43,011 nucleotides of DNA. Origin: Magnetococcales bacterium. GTDB lineage: Bacteria > Pseudomonadota > Magnetococcia > Magnetococcales > JADFYX01. Below the pieces are notes generated by a model. The model saw only the letters and a list, made by a program, of their open reading frames with translations. It did no database searches and was not told where the DNA came from. The position numbers and the translations under genes were made by a program. Of this stretch, positions 1 through 7,518 are shown piece after piece (the stretch's first letter is position 1; each line of letters opens with the position of its first letter). The stretch covers positions 1-43,011 of the forward strand of contig JADFZS010000037.1 in assembly GCA_015232405.1 (NCBI GenBank). The letters run 5' to 3'.

Positions 1-257
1 GACCTTTAAGAGAATCTCTTAACCTTGGTAGAGGTGCTTTTGCCAAGGCTATTAATATAAATATGCAAACCATAAAAAACATAGAATCGGGTTTACAAAG
101 ACCAACAGAAGATGTTTTGTCCAACATTGCTGAACAATGGCCTCAATTTGCTTATTGGCTTTTAACTGGAATGATTGATGAAAAAAATGGACACATTAAC
201 CCTGAAATTGAGCGAATACGCAGGGACTCAGAAAAGGGATTAGAGGCTACAGGTTAG
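1..257 (+). CDS. XRE/Cro-type helix-turn-helix protein, 5' end outside window
   Basis: The reading frame is open from base 3 and continues upstream of the window, so only the C-terminal 84 residues are visible. The segment LRESLNLGRGAFAKAI followed by NMQTIKNIESGLQRP fits helices 2-4 of a Cro/C1-type helix-turn-helix. The following WPQFAYWLLTG is typical of short phage- or island-type regulators, in which a conserved Trp-rich tail follows the DNA-binding domain. The ATG at 63 lies inside the recognition region and is unlikely to be the true start. It sits about 800 bp inside a probable tRNA-Asn island end, which fits a mobile-element regulator. The DNA-binding role is inferred from the fold; the target is unknown. 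Confidence 0.7.
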   Translation, partial: PLRESLNLGRGAFAKAININMQTIKNIESGLQRPTEDVLSNIAEQWPQFAYWLLTGMIDEKNGHINPEIERIRRDSEKGLEATG

Positions 258-350
258 CAGGGGAGGTTTCCCGATGTTGGTTTAAGTAAGGGAAATCAGG
301 GATTTTTTTATCTTTTACATCAACTTATGTTTGTGTGTGAGGTATTTTAA

Positions 351-911
351 ATGCTTTATGATAAGTTTTTATCTTTATTGTTCATACTTCTTTCTAAATT
401 TTTGAAATTTGTTTTTTCAAACGTTGTTAAAATTTTTACTGGTAACAAGCCTTCTAGAAATAATCAACAATCAAAACCTGATGAACCTATATTTATAAAC
501 GGCCCACTATACACAAAAGCTCAACCTCTATTTTCAAATGCTGAAACCCAGTTTTTTCATGTTTTGAATGAAGCCTTTGGTGAAAAATACTTAATTTTGG
601 GTAAAATTCGTGTTGCAGATATAATTGTACCAGAAGGAAAAAGAAGTGATGATGGCTGGCAAACAGCTTTTAATAGAGTTTCTCAAAAGCATGTTGATTA
701 TGTATTATGCGACCAAGAAGACTTGGATGTAAAAGCAGTTATAGAACTAAATGACAAGTCTCACAACAGATCCAAAACAAAAAAAAGGGATCTTTTCCTA
801 GAAGAATCTTTTCACGAAGCAAACATCCCTTTTATCCAAGTACCAGCAGCAAGATATTACGACTCAAAACAAATAAGGGATTTTATCATATCTAATGCAA
901 CATTTGTTTAA
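351..911 (+). CDS. DUF2726 domain protein with N-terminal membrane anchor
   Basis: The 186-residue protein has a hydrophobic N-terminus (about residues 5-28), a polar linker rich in Asn, Lys and Gln, then a DUF2726 domain from about residue 55 to the end. The domain has the layout of a PD-(D/E)xK nuclease-like fold: VDYVLCD, then AVIELNDKSH, then KRDLFLEESFHEANIPFIQV. Members of DUF2726 are often found alone or next to topoisomerase or helicase domains, and their activity is mostly unproven. A GAGG ribosome site lies about 9 bases before the ATG. Low-GC codon use and its place just inside the tRNA-Asn remnant suggest island cargo. Nuclease activity is possible but not shown. Confidence 0.75.
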   Translation: MLYDKFLSLLFILLSKFLKFVFSNVVKIFTGNKPSRNNQQSKPDEPIFINGPLYTKAQPLFSNAETQFFHVLNEAFGEKYLILGKIRVADIIVPEGKRSDDGWQTAFNRVSQKHVDYVLCDQEDLDVKAVIELNDKSHNRSKTKKRDLFLEESFHEANIPFIQVPAARYYDSKQIRDFIISNATFV

Positions 912-921
912 TTATGATAAC

Positions 922-950
922 AAATCCGGTACAGTTCTCAGGATTTTTAT
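922..950 (+). terminator. possible weak terminator after the DUF2726 gene
   Basis: AAATCC at 922-927 can pair with GGATTT at 941-946, and the right arm runs into a T-rich tract. The stem has only 6 bp and the loop is 13 bases, so this is a weak candidate. From here to 1072 I see only AT-rich sequence. Confidence 0.3.
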
Positions 951-1072
951 TCATTTTTTTTGATTTCTAATTATTACTTTGTATTTTTGTTGCATCAATT
1001 TATACTCTGTTTTCAATTTGTTATGAGTTTTGATGCAGTTTTGTGATTCTTTATGGTTTATTATATCACTGA

Positions 1073-1118
1073 ACTGTTAATCACCTTGTCCTTGGTTCGA
1101 GTCCGAGTCGGGGAGCCA
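1073..1118 (+). other. 3' half of a tRNA-Asn(GTT) gene; probable attachment-site remnant
   Basis: The sequence starts in the anticodon loop (ACTGTTAATCACC, anticodon GTT). It continues through the variable loop and a complete T arm (CTTGG, TTCGAGT, CCGAG), the acceptor 3' strand TCGGGGA, discriminator G and encoded CCA. The 5' half (acceptor TCCCCGA, D arm, 5' side of the anticodon stem) is absent: the bases before ACTG do not pair with TCACC. A tRNA truncated at the anticodon loop and still followed by its terminator is the usual trace left at the distal end of an element that integrated into the tRNA 3' part. A diverged second copy lies at 5017-5054. Confidence 0.8.
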
Positions 1119-1130
1119 TTAAAAAATTAA

Positions 1131-1164
1131 AAAGACCTAGAGTTGATTCTCTAGGTCTTTTTTT
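1131..1164 (+). terminator. strong rho-independent terminator of the tRNA-Asn remnant
   Basis: AAAGACCTAGAG at 1131-1142 pairs perfectly with CTCTAGGTCTTT at 1149-1160 around a 6-base loop, followed by a T run. It starts 12 bases after the tRNA CCA and is probably the original tRNA-Asn terminator. Confidence 0.9.
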
Positions 1165-1258
1165 GTCTTAAATTCTAACACATCTTTCATTGGTCGCATG
1201 TTTGCCATCTATTTTTTTTCAATGGTTGGTTATCAGAGAAACGGGGACAGAGAGAATC

Positions 1259-1551
1259 GGGGACAGTATATCACACTTATGGAAAGGAACTATCAATGAG
1301 AAGAATGAAAAAATGTTGAATATGGGCTTATTGTCTCATGCCTAATCATGTTCACTTAATTGCAACTCCATCCGATGAAACAGGCTTACGCTTAGGGATT
1401 GGAGAAGCACGCCGGAGATATGTTCGCCATGTCATTTTTTCGCGACAATGGTGAGGTTATCTCTGGTAAGAATAATTTGCTTAATTTCCGATGGATAAAA
1501 AAAATATATTGGCAGCGACCAGTTAAAATAGTAGTTTAATATACTGTCCCT
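1259..1551 (+). pseudogene. decayed REP-associated (Y1/HUH) transposase copy A with element ends
   Basis: The left end is GGGGACAGTATA (1259-1270) and the right end is TATACTGTCCC (1540-1550), the same inverted ends as the intact element at 8252-8992. An extra GGGGACAG sits 16 bases further out at 1243. Between them, bases 1321-1525 match the middle of the intact transposase, including the codons for CLMPNHVHLIAT with its HUH motif. The first third of the gene is missing or scrambled, internal stops are present, and the Tyr-containing C-terminal part is gone. It is a dead, internally deleted copy. Confidence 0.8.
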
Positions 1552-1581
1552 GAAATACAGGTGATGGTGTGGTAATGTGAT

Positions 1582-1701
1582 ATGAATGAGAATAATTCTA
1601 AAAATGGTAGCATTCCTAAAGACAATGATGAAGTTCGAGCAGGAAAGTTAAATAAACTGTCTCTGGAACTCCCAATGTATTTTATCAAGCTGAGGAAATA
1701 A
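1582..1701 (+). CDS. small ORF upstream of the four-helix membrane protein (39 aa)
   Basis: A 39-residue frame starts MNENNSKNGSIPKDNDEVRA and ends ELPMYFIKLRK. Its stop codon is one base before the ATG of the next gene, and the next gene's GAGGA site lies inside its last codons, so the two could be translationally coupled. No clear ribosome site precedes its own start. I do not recognise it. It may be a small leader peptide, the remnant of a longer protein cut by the RAYT copy just upstream, or a chance frame. Confidence 0.35.
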   Translation: MNENNSKNGSIPKDNDEVRAGKLNKLSLELPMYFIKLRK

Positions 1702-1702
1702 A

Positions 1703-2182
1703 ATGTTTTTGGCTTTTTTGGGATATATATGGAAGTTTGAGGGTAAGAGAGTCGTTCCTTCTTCTGATTTTAATGCCAAGAAAGTAAAAGTGGTATCTTC
1801 AGGATACAGTAGGTTGCTGTTGTATTTTTTTGAGCTTTTAATCACTGTAATCTTTGGGTTTTTCTTTGGATTCAACCTATTCAATAGCAACTTTTGGCAT
1901 GTTGTTTTGTGGATTGTATTTCTTTACGTTGCTGAGCGATTGTTGTTTGTATTGATAACATGGGATTGGGAAGAATTAGCAGTTGAAAATAAAGAAGACA
2001 TCAAAATACATTTTAAAATTACGTTGGGATTTGTTTTTTTTGTTTTGTCTTTAGTTTTCCTTTCTTTAAGTGTGCTTGTATTTGTTCAAAATAAACTAAG
2101 TTATGCTTTTTTTGGTGGTATAATAGGCATGCTTTTCTTTGGTTTTACTACTTTTTTATTGCTTAAACGAGTAGCGAAGTAG
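1703..2182 (+). CDS. hypothetical four-helix membrane protein
   Basis: The 159-residue protein has four hydrophobic segments at about 38-58, 64-86, 105-127 and 134-154, separated by short charged loops. A GAGGA ribosome site at 1692-1696 is 6 bases before the ATG, which supports the start. The first 37 residues are basic and probably cytoplasmic. No known motif is visible and I do not recognise the family. It lies between two dead RAYT copies and two tRNA-Asn fragments, so it is probably accessory cargo. Phe-rich, T-rich codons distinguish it from the core genes later in the window. Confidence 0.6.
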   Translation: MFLAFLGYIWKFEGKRVVPSSDFNAKKVKVVSSGYSRLLLYFFELLITVIFGFFFGFNLFNSNFWHVVLWIVFLYVAERLLFVLITWDWEELAVENKEDIKIHFKITLGFVFFVLSLVFLSLSVLVFVQNKLSYAFFGGIIGMLFFGFTTFLLLKRVAK

Positions 2183-2219
2183 CTTGTCCTCAATTTCTTT
2201 TAATATTTAATAAAATAAA

Positions 2220-2278
2220 GGGGACAGTATAATAAACTCCTTAAATGAAATAAAGGGGACAGTATAATAAACTCCTTA
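2220..2278 (+). repeat. tandem copies of the RAYT left end
   Basis: Two identical 24-base copies beginning GGGGACAGTATAATAAACTC lie at 2220-2243 and 2255-2278, 35 bases apart, with the same AAATAAA-type sequence before each. The motif is the left terminus of the transposon family here; its counterpart before the intact copy is at 8254. The doubling probably reflects an aberrant insertion or slippage event. Confidence 0.85.
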
Positions 2279-2714
2279 CGATTTGATTGCTTTTCAGTCA
2301 TACTTAGAACTTGGCTAGAATCCCACGTGTTGTATTACCAGGAATATTCCATCACATAACTCAACGGGGGAACCGTTGACTGTAAATATCTTTATCCGAT
2401 AAGGATTGTCAGATATATCTTACCCTTATGTCTGAAAGGTGTGGATGTAAAAATGTAGATATCTGGGCTTATTGTCTTATGCCTAAACATGTTTACTTAA
2501 TTGCAACTCCATCCGATGAAACAGGCTTACGCTTAGGGATTGGAGAAGCACTACGGAGATATGTGCGTCATATCAATTTTTCACAACAATGGCGAGGTCA
2601 TCTTTGCAAGAATAATTTGCTTTATTTCTGATGGATGAAAAAAATGAATTAGCAGCAGCTCGTTAAAAGAGTAGATGAATATACTGTCCCCGAAATGAAA
2701 TTGTCCCCGAAATG
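2220..2714 (+). pseudogene. decayed REP-associated transposase copy B with doubled ends
   Basis: The copy runs from the doubled left end to a doubled right end (ATACTGTCCCCG at 2681 and TTGTCCCCG at 2701). The frame matches the intact transposase from its first codons (GIFHHITQRG at about 2340) but is broken by a stop at GNR(stop) near 2378. A second open piece, 2428-2631, continues MSERCGCKNVDIWAYCLMPK. In this piece the HUH motif reads HVY instead of HVH and the Asn before it is Lys, so it would be inactive even if expressed. The C-terminal third with the nucleophilic Tyr is missing. Confidence 0.85.
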
Positions 2715-2729
2715 CAAAACGATGAGTAT

Positions 2730-4919
2730 TTATGATTTCTGTTCTTTGCACCATTTTTTCCAGAGGTTTCGGTATATAGTTTCAACTTCTTTGGTGTATA
2801 GTTCGGAGTTTCCAAGAACTGATTTGTCAAACCGTTCACGCAACTGATGCCGTAGAGTTTTTAGATGTTCAATATCATTGGCAAAATGTACGGCTTTTTC
2901 AATATAATCATCCTTATCTTTGCTACGCCACTCATCCATATTCAATATGTGTAGTAAAGATGAGCTTATGGGATAACGTAATTCTGCTTCACAATTTAAA
3001 ACTGGCACTCCCATCCTTAATGATTCCAATGATGTCATACCACTGGGGTGGGGATAGGGGTCTAACATGATATCTATCAGTGCATGGGATTCTAAGTGCT
3101 TATCCCGTGATGTTTTACCAATAAATATCAGGCGGTTTTTTGAAACTCCACGGTCTTGAAAAAATAGCTGTGTCTTGATAACCAGATTCGGTGAGTCGAG
3201 TCTAGTTGATTTTAATAAGAGTTTTGCATCAGGTATACGCCGCAATATTTCAGCCCACAGATTGAACACATCATCGCTGTATTTGTCAAACCTATTAAAT
3301 GCACCAAAAGTAACATAGCCATTTTTACAGGCAGGAGGGTCAGTGACTTTTGGAAATGGTGTATTTGATTGCATATGGATGACACACGGCAAATCAACTA
3401 TTTGTTCGACATAACCACCCCGTTTAGATTGTGTAATGATGAAGGGGTCGGCAAAGATATAATCCATTGCTGCCATGGCAGTGCCAAGAGGATATCCCCA
3501 AGCCGTTACCTGAATTGGAGCAGGTTTTCTTGCAAAAGTTAATAAACGGTTTCCTTTTGTATGCCCTGCCAGGTCTACAAGAATATCTATATTATCTTTT
3601 CTAATTTGTTCAGCGAGTGTTGCATCATCGATTTTAGAAGTAGACAACCATCTCATTGCTTTTTGTTTAAACTGTTCTGTCAAATCATCCTCAAAATCGT
3701 TTCCTGCATAACAAAATATTTGATACTGTGTGGTGTCATAATTCAACAGCATAGGCCCAAATATGTGAGCAGCGGAATGTTGTTTGAAATCAGCACCAAC
3801 ATAACCAACTCTTAATATTTTATTAGGGTTTGGTCTGTTATTTACAGGAGGTAAAACATTTTGAAGATGTTCTGCATGTTTCTTTGCCCATTTGTTACGC
3901 TCAATCATTGGAAGCTCGGATGTTGTTCCGGCGAATAGATCGATACAAAATATCAGATTTATATGATAATGAGGGTTGTTTGGGCTAATAGAAATAGCTT
4001 TCCTGTGGCATGTAATAGCTTTACTTGACTCTCCTTGGGCTTGCAGCGCTACACCAAGATTTCTGTATGCTTCAGCATAATCAGGTTTAATGTCGATGGC
4101 TTTTTGATAGCATAGAACAACCTCTTCTTCATCTACCCCTTGCTCTTGCAGGATAACGCCAAGATCATAGTGAGCAGTGGCAAACTCAGGTTTAATGGCT
4201 ATAGCTTTTCTTAAGCATGTAATCGCTTCACTAAAATTTCCCAAAGCTTTTTTGATAATTCCAAGATTGTGAAAAGCTTCAGCAAAATTTTGATTAATAG
4301 ATGTTGCTCTTAGCAAAATAGCTTCTGCTTCTTGGAGTTCTCCTATACCTTTCAAGGCAAGACCAAGATTTGATAAAATTACTGCGTTGTCTGGTTGGTT
4401 TTGAAGAATTTTCCTGTATAAATGAACTGCAACATCCAATTGAGACCGATTTTGAAAAAAGATAGCTGTTTGAAATATCAACTCTATTTTTTCTTGTGAA
4501 CTAAAATTTTCATTTATTGATGTTAAATTATCAAAAATTTCAATTAAATAGTTTGTAATTTTACTGTTTGCAGGCTCTATCTCCAGTGCAAGCTTTAAAA
4601 CTTTGATCGCCGCAATAATTTTTCCCAATAGGTTAAATGAAACACCTAAATTATAGTAAAACCAAGCATTTTTATTGTCTATGGCAATGGCTTTTTGAAA
4701 CTGTAAGATAGCCAAATCATTACGATTCAATCTTTGCGCAATCACACCAAGTAAGTTTATTGCGTCAACATGGTTGGGTACTGCTTGAATGATTGATGTG
4801 CAGAGTTGGTCAGCCTTTGTATAACTTTCTGCATTATAATGGTCTATTGCTTGAGCATATTTTGCATCAACAGTTAGCTGTTGTTGACCTTCAAAATCAG
4901 TCATAACCTGCTTAGGCAT
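2730..4919 (-). CDS. TPR protein with C-terminal GT41 (SPINDLY/OGT-like) glycosyltransferase
   Basis: The 729-residue protein has the shared N-terminal TPR module (about residues 14-125), further TPRs (about 150-330) and a GT41 domain (about 365-729). GT41 enzymes transfer GlcNAc or another sugar from a nucleotide donor to Ser/Thr of proteins; the donor here is unknown. Visible active-site elements are the His in DFKQHSAAH (His381), AGHTKGNR (451-458) and a Lys in KLLLK (Lys570) matching the OGT catalytic-site lysine. The donor-loop motif reads PHPSGMTSLES, where the paralog at 17893 has PHNGGMTTLES. The gene sits 15 bp from a dead RAYT copy and between tRNA-Asn fragments. The ribosome site is weak. 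No signal peptide is seen, so it is probably cytoplasmic. Confidence 0.88.
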   Translation of the reverse strand: MPKQVMTDFEGQQQLTVDAKYAQAIDHYNAESYTKADQLCTSIIQAVPNHVDAINLLGVIAQRLNRNDLAILQFQKAIAIDNKNAWFYYNLGVSFNLLGKIIAAIKVLKLALEIEPANSKITNYLIEIFDNLTSINENFSSQEKIELIFQTAIFFQNRSQLDVAVHLYRKILQNQPDNAVILSNLGLALKGIGELQEAEAILLRATSINQNFAEAFHNLGIIKKALGNFSEAITCLRKAIAIKPEFATAHYDLGVILQEQGVDEEEVVLCYQKAIDIKPDYAEAYRNLGVALQAQGESSKAITCHRKAISISPNNPHYHINLIFCIDLFAGTTSELPMIERNKWAKKHAEHLQNVLPPVNNRPNPNKILRVGYVGADFKQHSAAHIFGPMLLNYDTTQYQIFCYAGNDFEDDLTEQFKQKAMRWLSTSKIDDATLAEQIRKDNIDILVDLAGHTKGNRLLTFARKPAPIQVTAWGYPLGTAMAAMDYIFADPFIITQSKRGGYVEQIVDLPCVIHMQSNTPFPKVTDPPACKNGYVTFGAFNRFDKYSDDVFNLWAEILRRIPDAKLLLKSTRLDSPNLVIKTQLFFQDRGVSKNRLIFIGKTSRDKHLESHALIDIMLDPYPHPSGMTSLESLRMGVPVLNCEAELRYPISSSLLHILNMDEWRSKDKDDYIEKAVHFANDIEHLKTLRHQLRERFDKSVLGNSELYTKEVETIYRNLWKKWCKEQKS

Positions 4920-5016
4920 TGTAAGACCATAGTTTGTACTTATAATGAAAAAATTTTAAGAGTTGAAATTTTACGTTATTGTGACATTTATCAATATTTT
5001 GTCAACTAGTTATCTC

Positions 5017-5054
5017 TCACCTTGTCCTTGGTTCGAGACCGAGTCGGGGAGTCA
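5017..5054 (+). other. second, diverged tRNA-Asn 3' fragment (direct repeat of 1081-1118)
   Basis: These 38 bases match 1081-1118 at 36 positions in the same orientation and cover the variable loop, T arm and acceptor 3' strand. The encoded CCA has become TCA and the T loop carries one change. Just upstream, AACTAGTTATCTCTCACC resembles the anticodon-loop part with small insertions, so this copy is more degraded than the first. No terminator follows. It is probably an older attachment-site scar. From 5055 to 5334 I see no gene. Confidence 0.75.
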
Positions 5055-5334
5055 GTTATATAAAGCACTTTCAAGGTTTTTTGTAGGTGGTTTTTTTCTT
5101 TTTGGGTATCGATATAGGTGTCGTTTGAAGTTTATGCCAACGTTTTTATCCTAAAACGATATGCGACGAACATCTACGGTATCTGGTATGGATGAAGAGC
5201 AAACACATTAGAGTATAACATTTGACCTTGTTCCTAGAATACAATTTGGTGAAAATAAAAATCACAACGCAGAAATTGGTGTTATTATTCTTTTGACAAC
5301 CAACATTGAAAATTGGAAACATCAGGAACTATCT

Positions 5335-5829
5335 ATGATATCAGTTCGTCAAGCTCATAAAGAGGATTGGGTGAATGTTTGGGCCATTATTGAGCCGGTG
5401 TTTCGAGCAGGGGAGACCTACGCTTTTTCTCCAGATATCACAGAAGATGAAGCATATAATATATGGATGGTAGTTCCTGCTGTTACCTATGTTGCGGTCA
5501 ATGAATTTGGGGCTGTTGTGGGTACATATTATATCAAGGCCAACCAACCTGGGCTTGGTTCCCATGTTTGTAATTGTGGCTACATAGTATCACACAAAGC
5601 CAGAGGCCAAGGTATAGCAAATAATATGTGCGCCCACTCACAAAAAGAAGCCGTACAGCTTGGGTTTCGGGCAATGCAGTTCAACTTTGTGGTTTCAACC
5701 AACAAGCAGGCGATTCGTCTGTGGCAAAAGGAGTCGTTTAAAATAGTAGGAACCCTCCCAGGAGCTTTCAACCATCAAAAGCTGGGCTATGTGGATGCCT
5801 ATGTTATGTATAAGCATTTGGTCGAATAA
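5335..5829 (+). CDS. GNAT family N-acetyltransferase
   Basis: The protein is 164 residues from the ATG at 5335, which has AGGA 7 bases upstream; a TTG 42 bases earlier in frame has no such site. It begins MISVRQAHKEDW, the usual first strand of GNAT enzymes. The acetyl-CoA loop is seen as VSHKARGQGIANNM (R/Q-x-x-G-x-G/A pattern), followed by a helix and NFVVSTNKQAIRLWQKESFKIVG, typical of motif B. The family transfers an acetyl group from acetyl-CoA to an amine; the substrate cannot be told. It is a single gene next to the second tRNA-Asn scar. Confidence 0.88.
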   Translation: MISVRQAHKEDWVNVWAIIEPVFRAGETYAFSPDITEDEAYNIWMVVPAVTYVAVNEFGAVVGTYYIKANQPGLGSHVCNCGYIVSHKARGQGIANNMCAHSQKEAVQLGFRAMQFNFVVSTNKQAIRLWQKESFKIVGTLPGAFNHQKLGYVDAYVMYKHLVE

Positions 5830-5845
5830 ATTGCGCTATTATTAT

Positions 5846-5880
5846 CAAATCAACTTTAAACCAAAGGAATGATTTGTTTT
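5846..5880 (+). terminator. possible terminator after the acetyltransferase
   Basis: CAAATCA (5846-5852) pairs with TGATTTG (5870-5876), followed by TTTT. The stem is 7 bp with a long 17-base loop, so support is modest. The rest of the gap to 6030 shows nothing clear. Confidence 0.4.
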
Positions 5881-6030
5881 CATGGTTAGCAATAGTGCTG
5901 TGTTGGTTTTTAAGGTTTGCTTGCAGTTAAATTGCTCATCAACACTGTAAATTATTGGGTGTTGTAGATTATTGTTTCGATGGCTCTTGCATTATTTCAC
6001 AGACTAATGTTGTGTACTTGCCATGTTGAT

Positions 6031-7179
6031 TTATGTAAGACTCTCCTTAACCCCACTCAAAGCACGATCTACATCTCGATCATCTTGATAAAAGTGGGCC
6101 GAGAATCTGATTCCGCCACCACGCACCGCATGGTAAATATCTCTTTTTAGCAGATCTTTTGATAGACTCGCAGTTTCAATATCCGGGTGGGAAAAAACCA
6201 CAATGCCAGATTCTGGAGCTGATTTAGCGTCTAGTGGTGTGTGTAGTTTACAGCCAATCTGCAACAGACTTTTGGCAAATTGATTCGACAACCCTAGTAC
6301 CCGCTTCTCGACAACATCCAACCCTGCCTCCAAGAGCATGGCAACGCTTTCACCCAAAGCCAATATGCCGAGAAGATTTGGGGTTCCTGCTTCAAATCGT
6401 TGAATGTCAGGCTTTAGCTCTGTTGTGATATTGTCGTAATCTCCGGCATTAACAACAGAATGCCATCCTAGAATGCTGGGTTTGATTTGTGCCATTCCCT
6501 TTTCAGAAAGCCAAAAAATACCTTGTCCTTCTGGTCCCAATAGCCATTTATGCCCGTCTGCTGCAAGGGCATCGATATGGAGAGAGTCTGGAGCTAAATC
6601 CATTGCCCCCAGGGTTTGGATCGCATCCACTACAAATAGGGCGTCATGATTTTTTAGTGCTTCGCCTATGGCCGCCATATCGACTACAGAGCCACTTGAG
6701 AATTGTGCGGAACTAACCGTAAGAAGCCGGGTACGTGGGTTGAGCTTATCAAGCATTTTTTCCCAACTGATATGCCCATCATCTTCCGCTGGAATACGAT
6801 GTACAACCACCCCATAACGTTCAGCCATGGTTAACCAGATAATTGCGTTTGAGGGAAACTCAACTGCAGTGGTTATAATCTCATCCCCCGGATACCACTG
6901 CATACCCATAGCCACCCAACAAAGCCCTTCAGAGGTATTTGGTGTAAAGGCAACACGGGATTCTGTCGTATGCAACAGTTCAGCACAATAGCTTCGGGCC
7001 TTTTGGTGACGTTCATACAGTTCACTGTAACGTGAAGCGCCATACCTAGCTGTATGTGATGCAAGTTCATTAATCACCAATTGAGTACGTCTAGGAATAG
7101 GGGCCACACCAGCGTGATTCAGATAGACCAAATCATCAGCAAACTGGAACTCCTTTTTGAACGGTGACTGGCCCAACAT
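6031..7179 (-). CDS. class V aminotransferase (cysteine desulfurase-like fold), PLP-dependent
   Basis: The 382-residue protein is full length for the family. The N-terminal YLNHAGVAPIP is the typical start of class V enzymes. TPNTSEGLCWVAMG and VEFPSN contribute to the PLP phosphate and substrate site, VVDAIQTLGA holds the Asp that contacts the pyridine nitrogen, and ADGHKWLLGPEG holds the Schiff-base lysine (Lys211). There is no obvious mobile Cys loop of SufS/IscS type, so a desulfurase role is not assured; isopenicillin-epimerase-like or other lyase activity is possible. A GAGGAG ribosome site precedes the ATG. It appears to be transcribed alone. Confidence 0.85.
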   Translation of the reverse strand: MLGQSPFKKEFQFADDLVYLNHAGVAPIPRRTQLVINELASHTARYGASRYSELYERHQKARSYCAELLHTTESRVAFTPNTSEGLCWVAMGMQWYPGDEIITTAVEFPSNAIIWLTMAERYGVVVHRIPAEDDGHISWEKMLDKLNPRTRLLTVSSAQFSSGSVVDMAAIGEALKNHDALFVVDAIQTLGAMDLAPDSLHIDALAADGHKWLLGPEGQGIFWLSEKGMAQIKPSILGWHSVVNAGDYDNITTELKPDIQRFEAGTPNLLGILALGESVAMLLEAGLDVVEKRVLGLSNQFAKSLLQIGCKLHTPLDAKSAPESGIVVFSHPDIETASLSKDLLKRDIYHAVRGGGIRFSAHFYQDDRDVDRALSGVKESLT

Positions 7180-7297
7180 CTAGTCTCTCCTCAGCATTTT
7201 ATCAATTCATATTCTTCTCAACCAATATACCATGCTCTTTTCAAAAACTCTGTGTTTACAAAATTACTGTGAAAATTCCACTCTTGATACTGCATTG

Positions 7298-7402
7298 GAG
7301 TGGTGTAGACTGTTTAGAGTTGAATTGTTGGCGTATTGCTTGATGAACAACCATGTTCATTTAATTTTGAAACCAAGCTCAGAGGATAGAATATAGTAGG
7401 AA
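7298..7402 (+). pseudogene. scrap of a different Y1/HUH transposase
   Basis: One frame reads ALEWCRLFRVELLAYCLMNN followed by HVHLILKP and SSEDRI, then a stop. AYCLMNNHVHLI is the HUH motif region of REP-associated transposases, but the flanks differ from the three copies elsewhere in the window, so it comes from another subfamily. There is no start, no Tyr motif and no recognisable ends. The rest of 7180-7475 shows nothing else. Confidence 0.65.
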
Positions 7403-7475
7403 TTGCGTGAGATTTCTTAGAGTAAAACCAATAATAGATAAGTTGGTTTCACACTATATACCTCTCAATGAACAG

Positions 7476-7510
7476 ATAAAAATGGTATCACCAGATTACC
7501 CACTGGTGAT
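7476..7510 (-). terminator. rho-independent terminator of the mntA-hepT unit
   Basis: On the minus strand ATCACCAG (7510-7503) pairs with CTGGTGAT (7494-7487) around an 8-base loop and is followed by ACCATTTTT. It lies 8 bp downstream of the hepT stop codon. Confidence 0.75.
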
Positions 7511-7518
7511 TATACCCA

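Noticed and set aside
1073..1118. Complete tRNA-Asn gene
   Set aside because: The 5' acceptor strand, D arm and 5' anticodon-stem strand are missing; only the 3' half is present.
3561..3815. Plus-strand frame inside the TPR-GT41 gene
   Set aside because: Shadow of a clear minus-strand gene; no ribosome site and no motif.
5293..5334. TTG start adding 14 residues to the acetyltransferase
   Set aside because: The ATG at 5335 has a better ribosome site and begins exactly at the first strand of the GNAT fold.
6031..7179. Assignment as SufS/IscS cysteine desulfurase
   Set aside because: The PLP site fits class V, but no catalytic Cys loop is recognisable and no Fe-S assembly genes are nearby.
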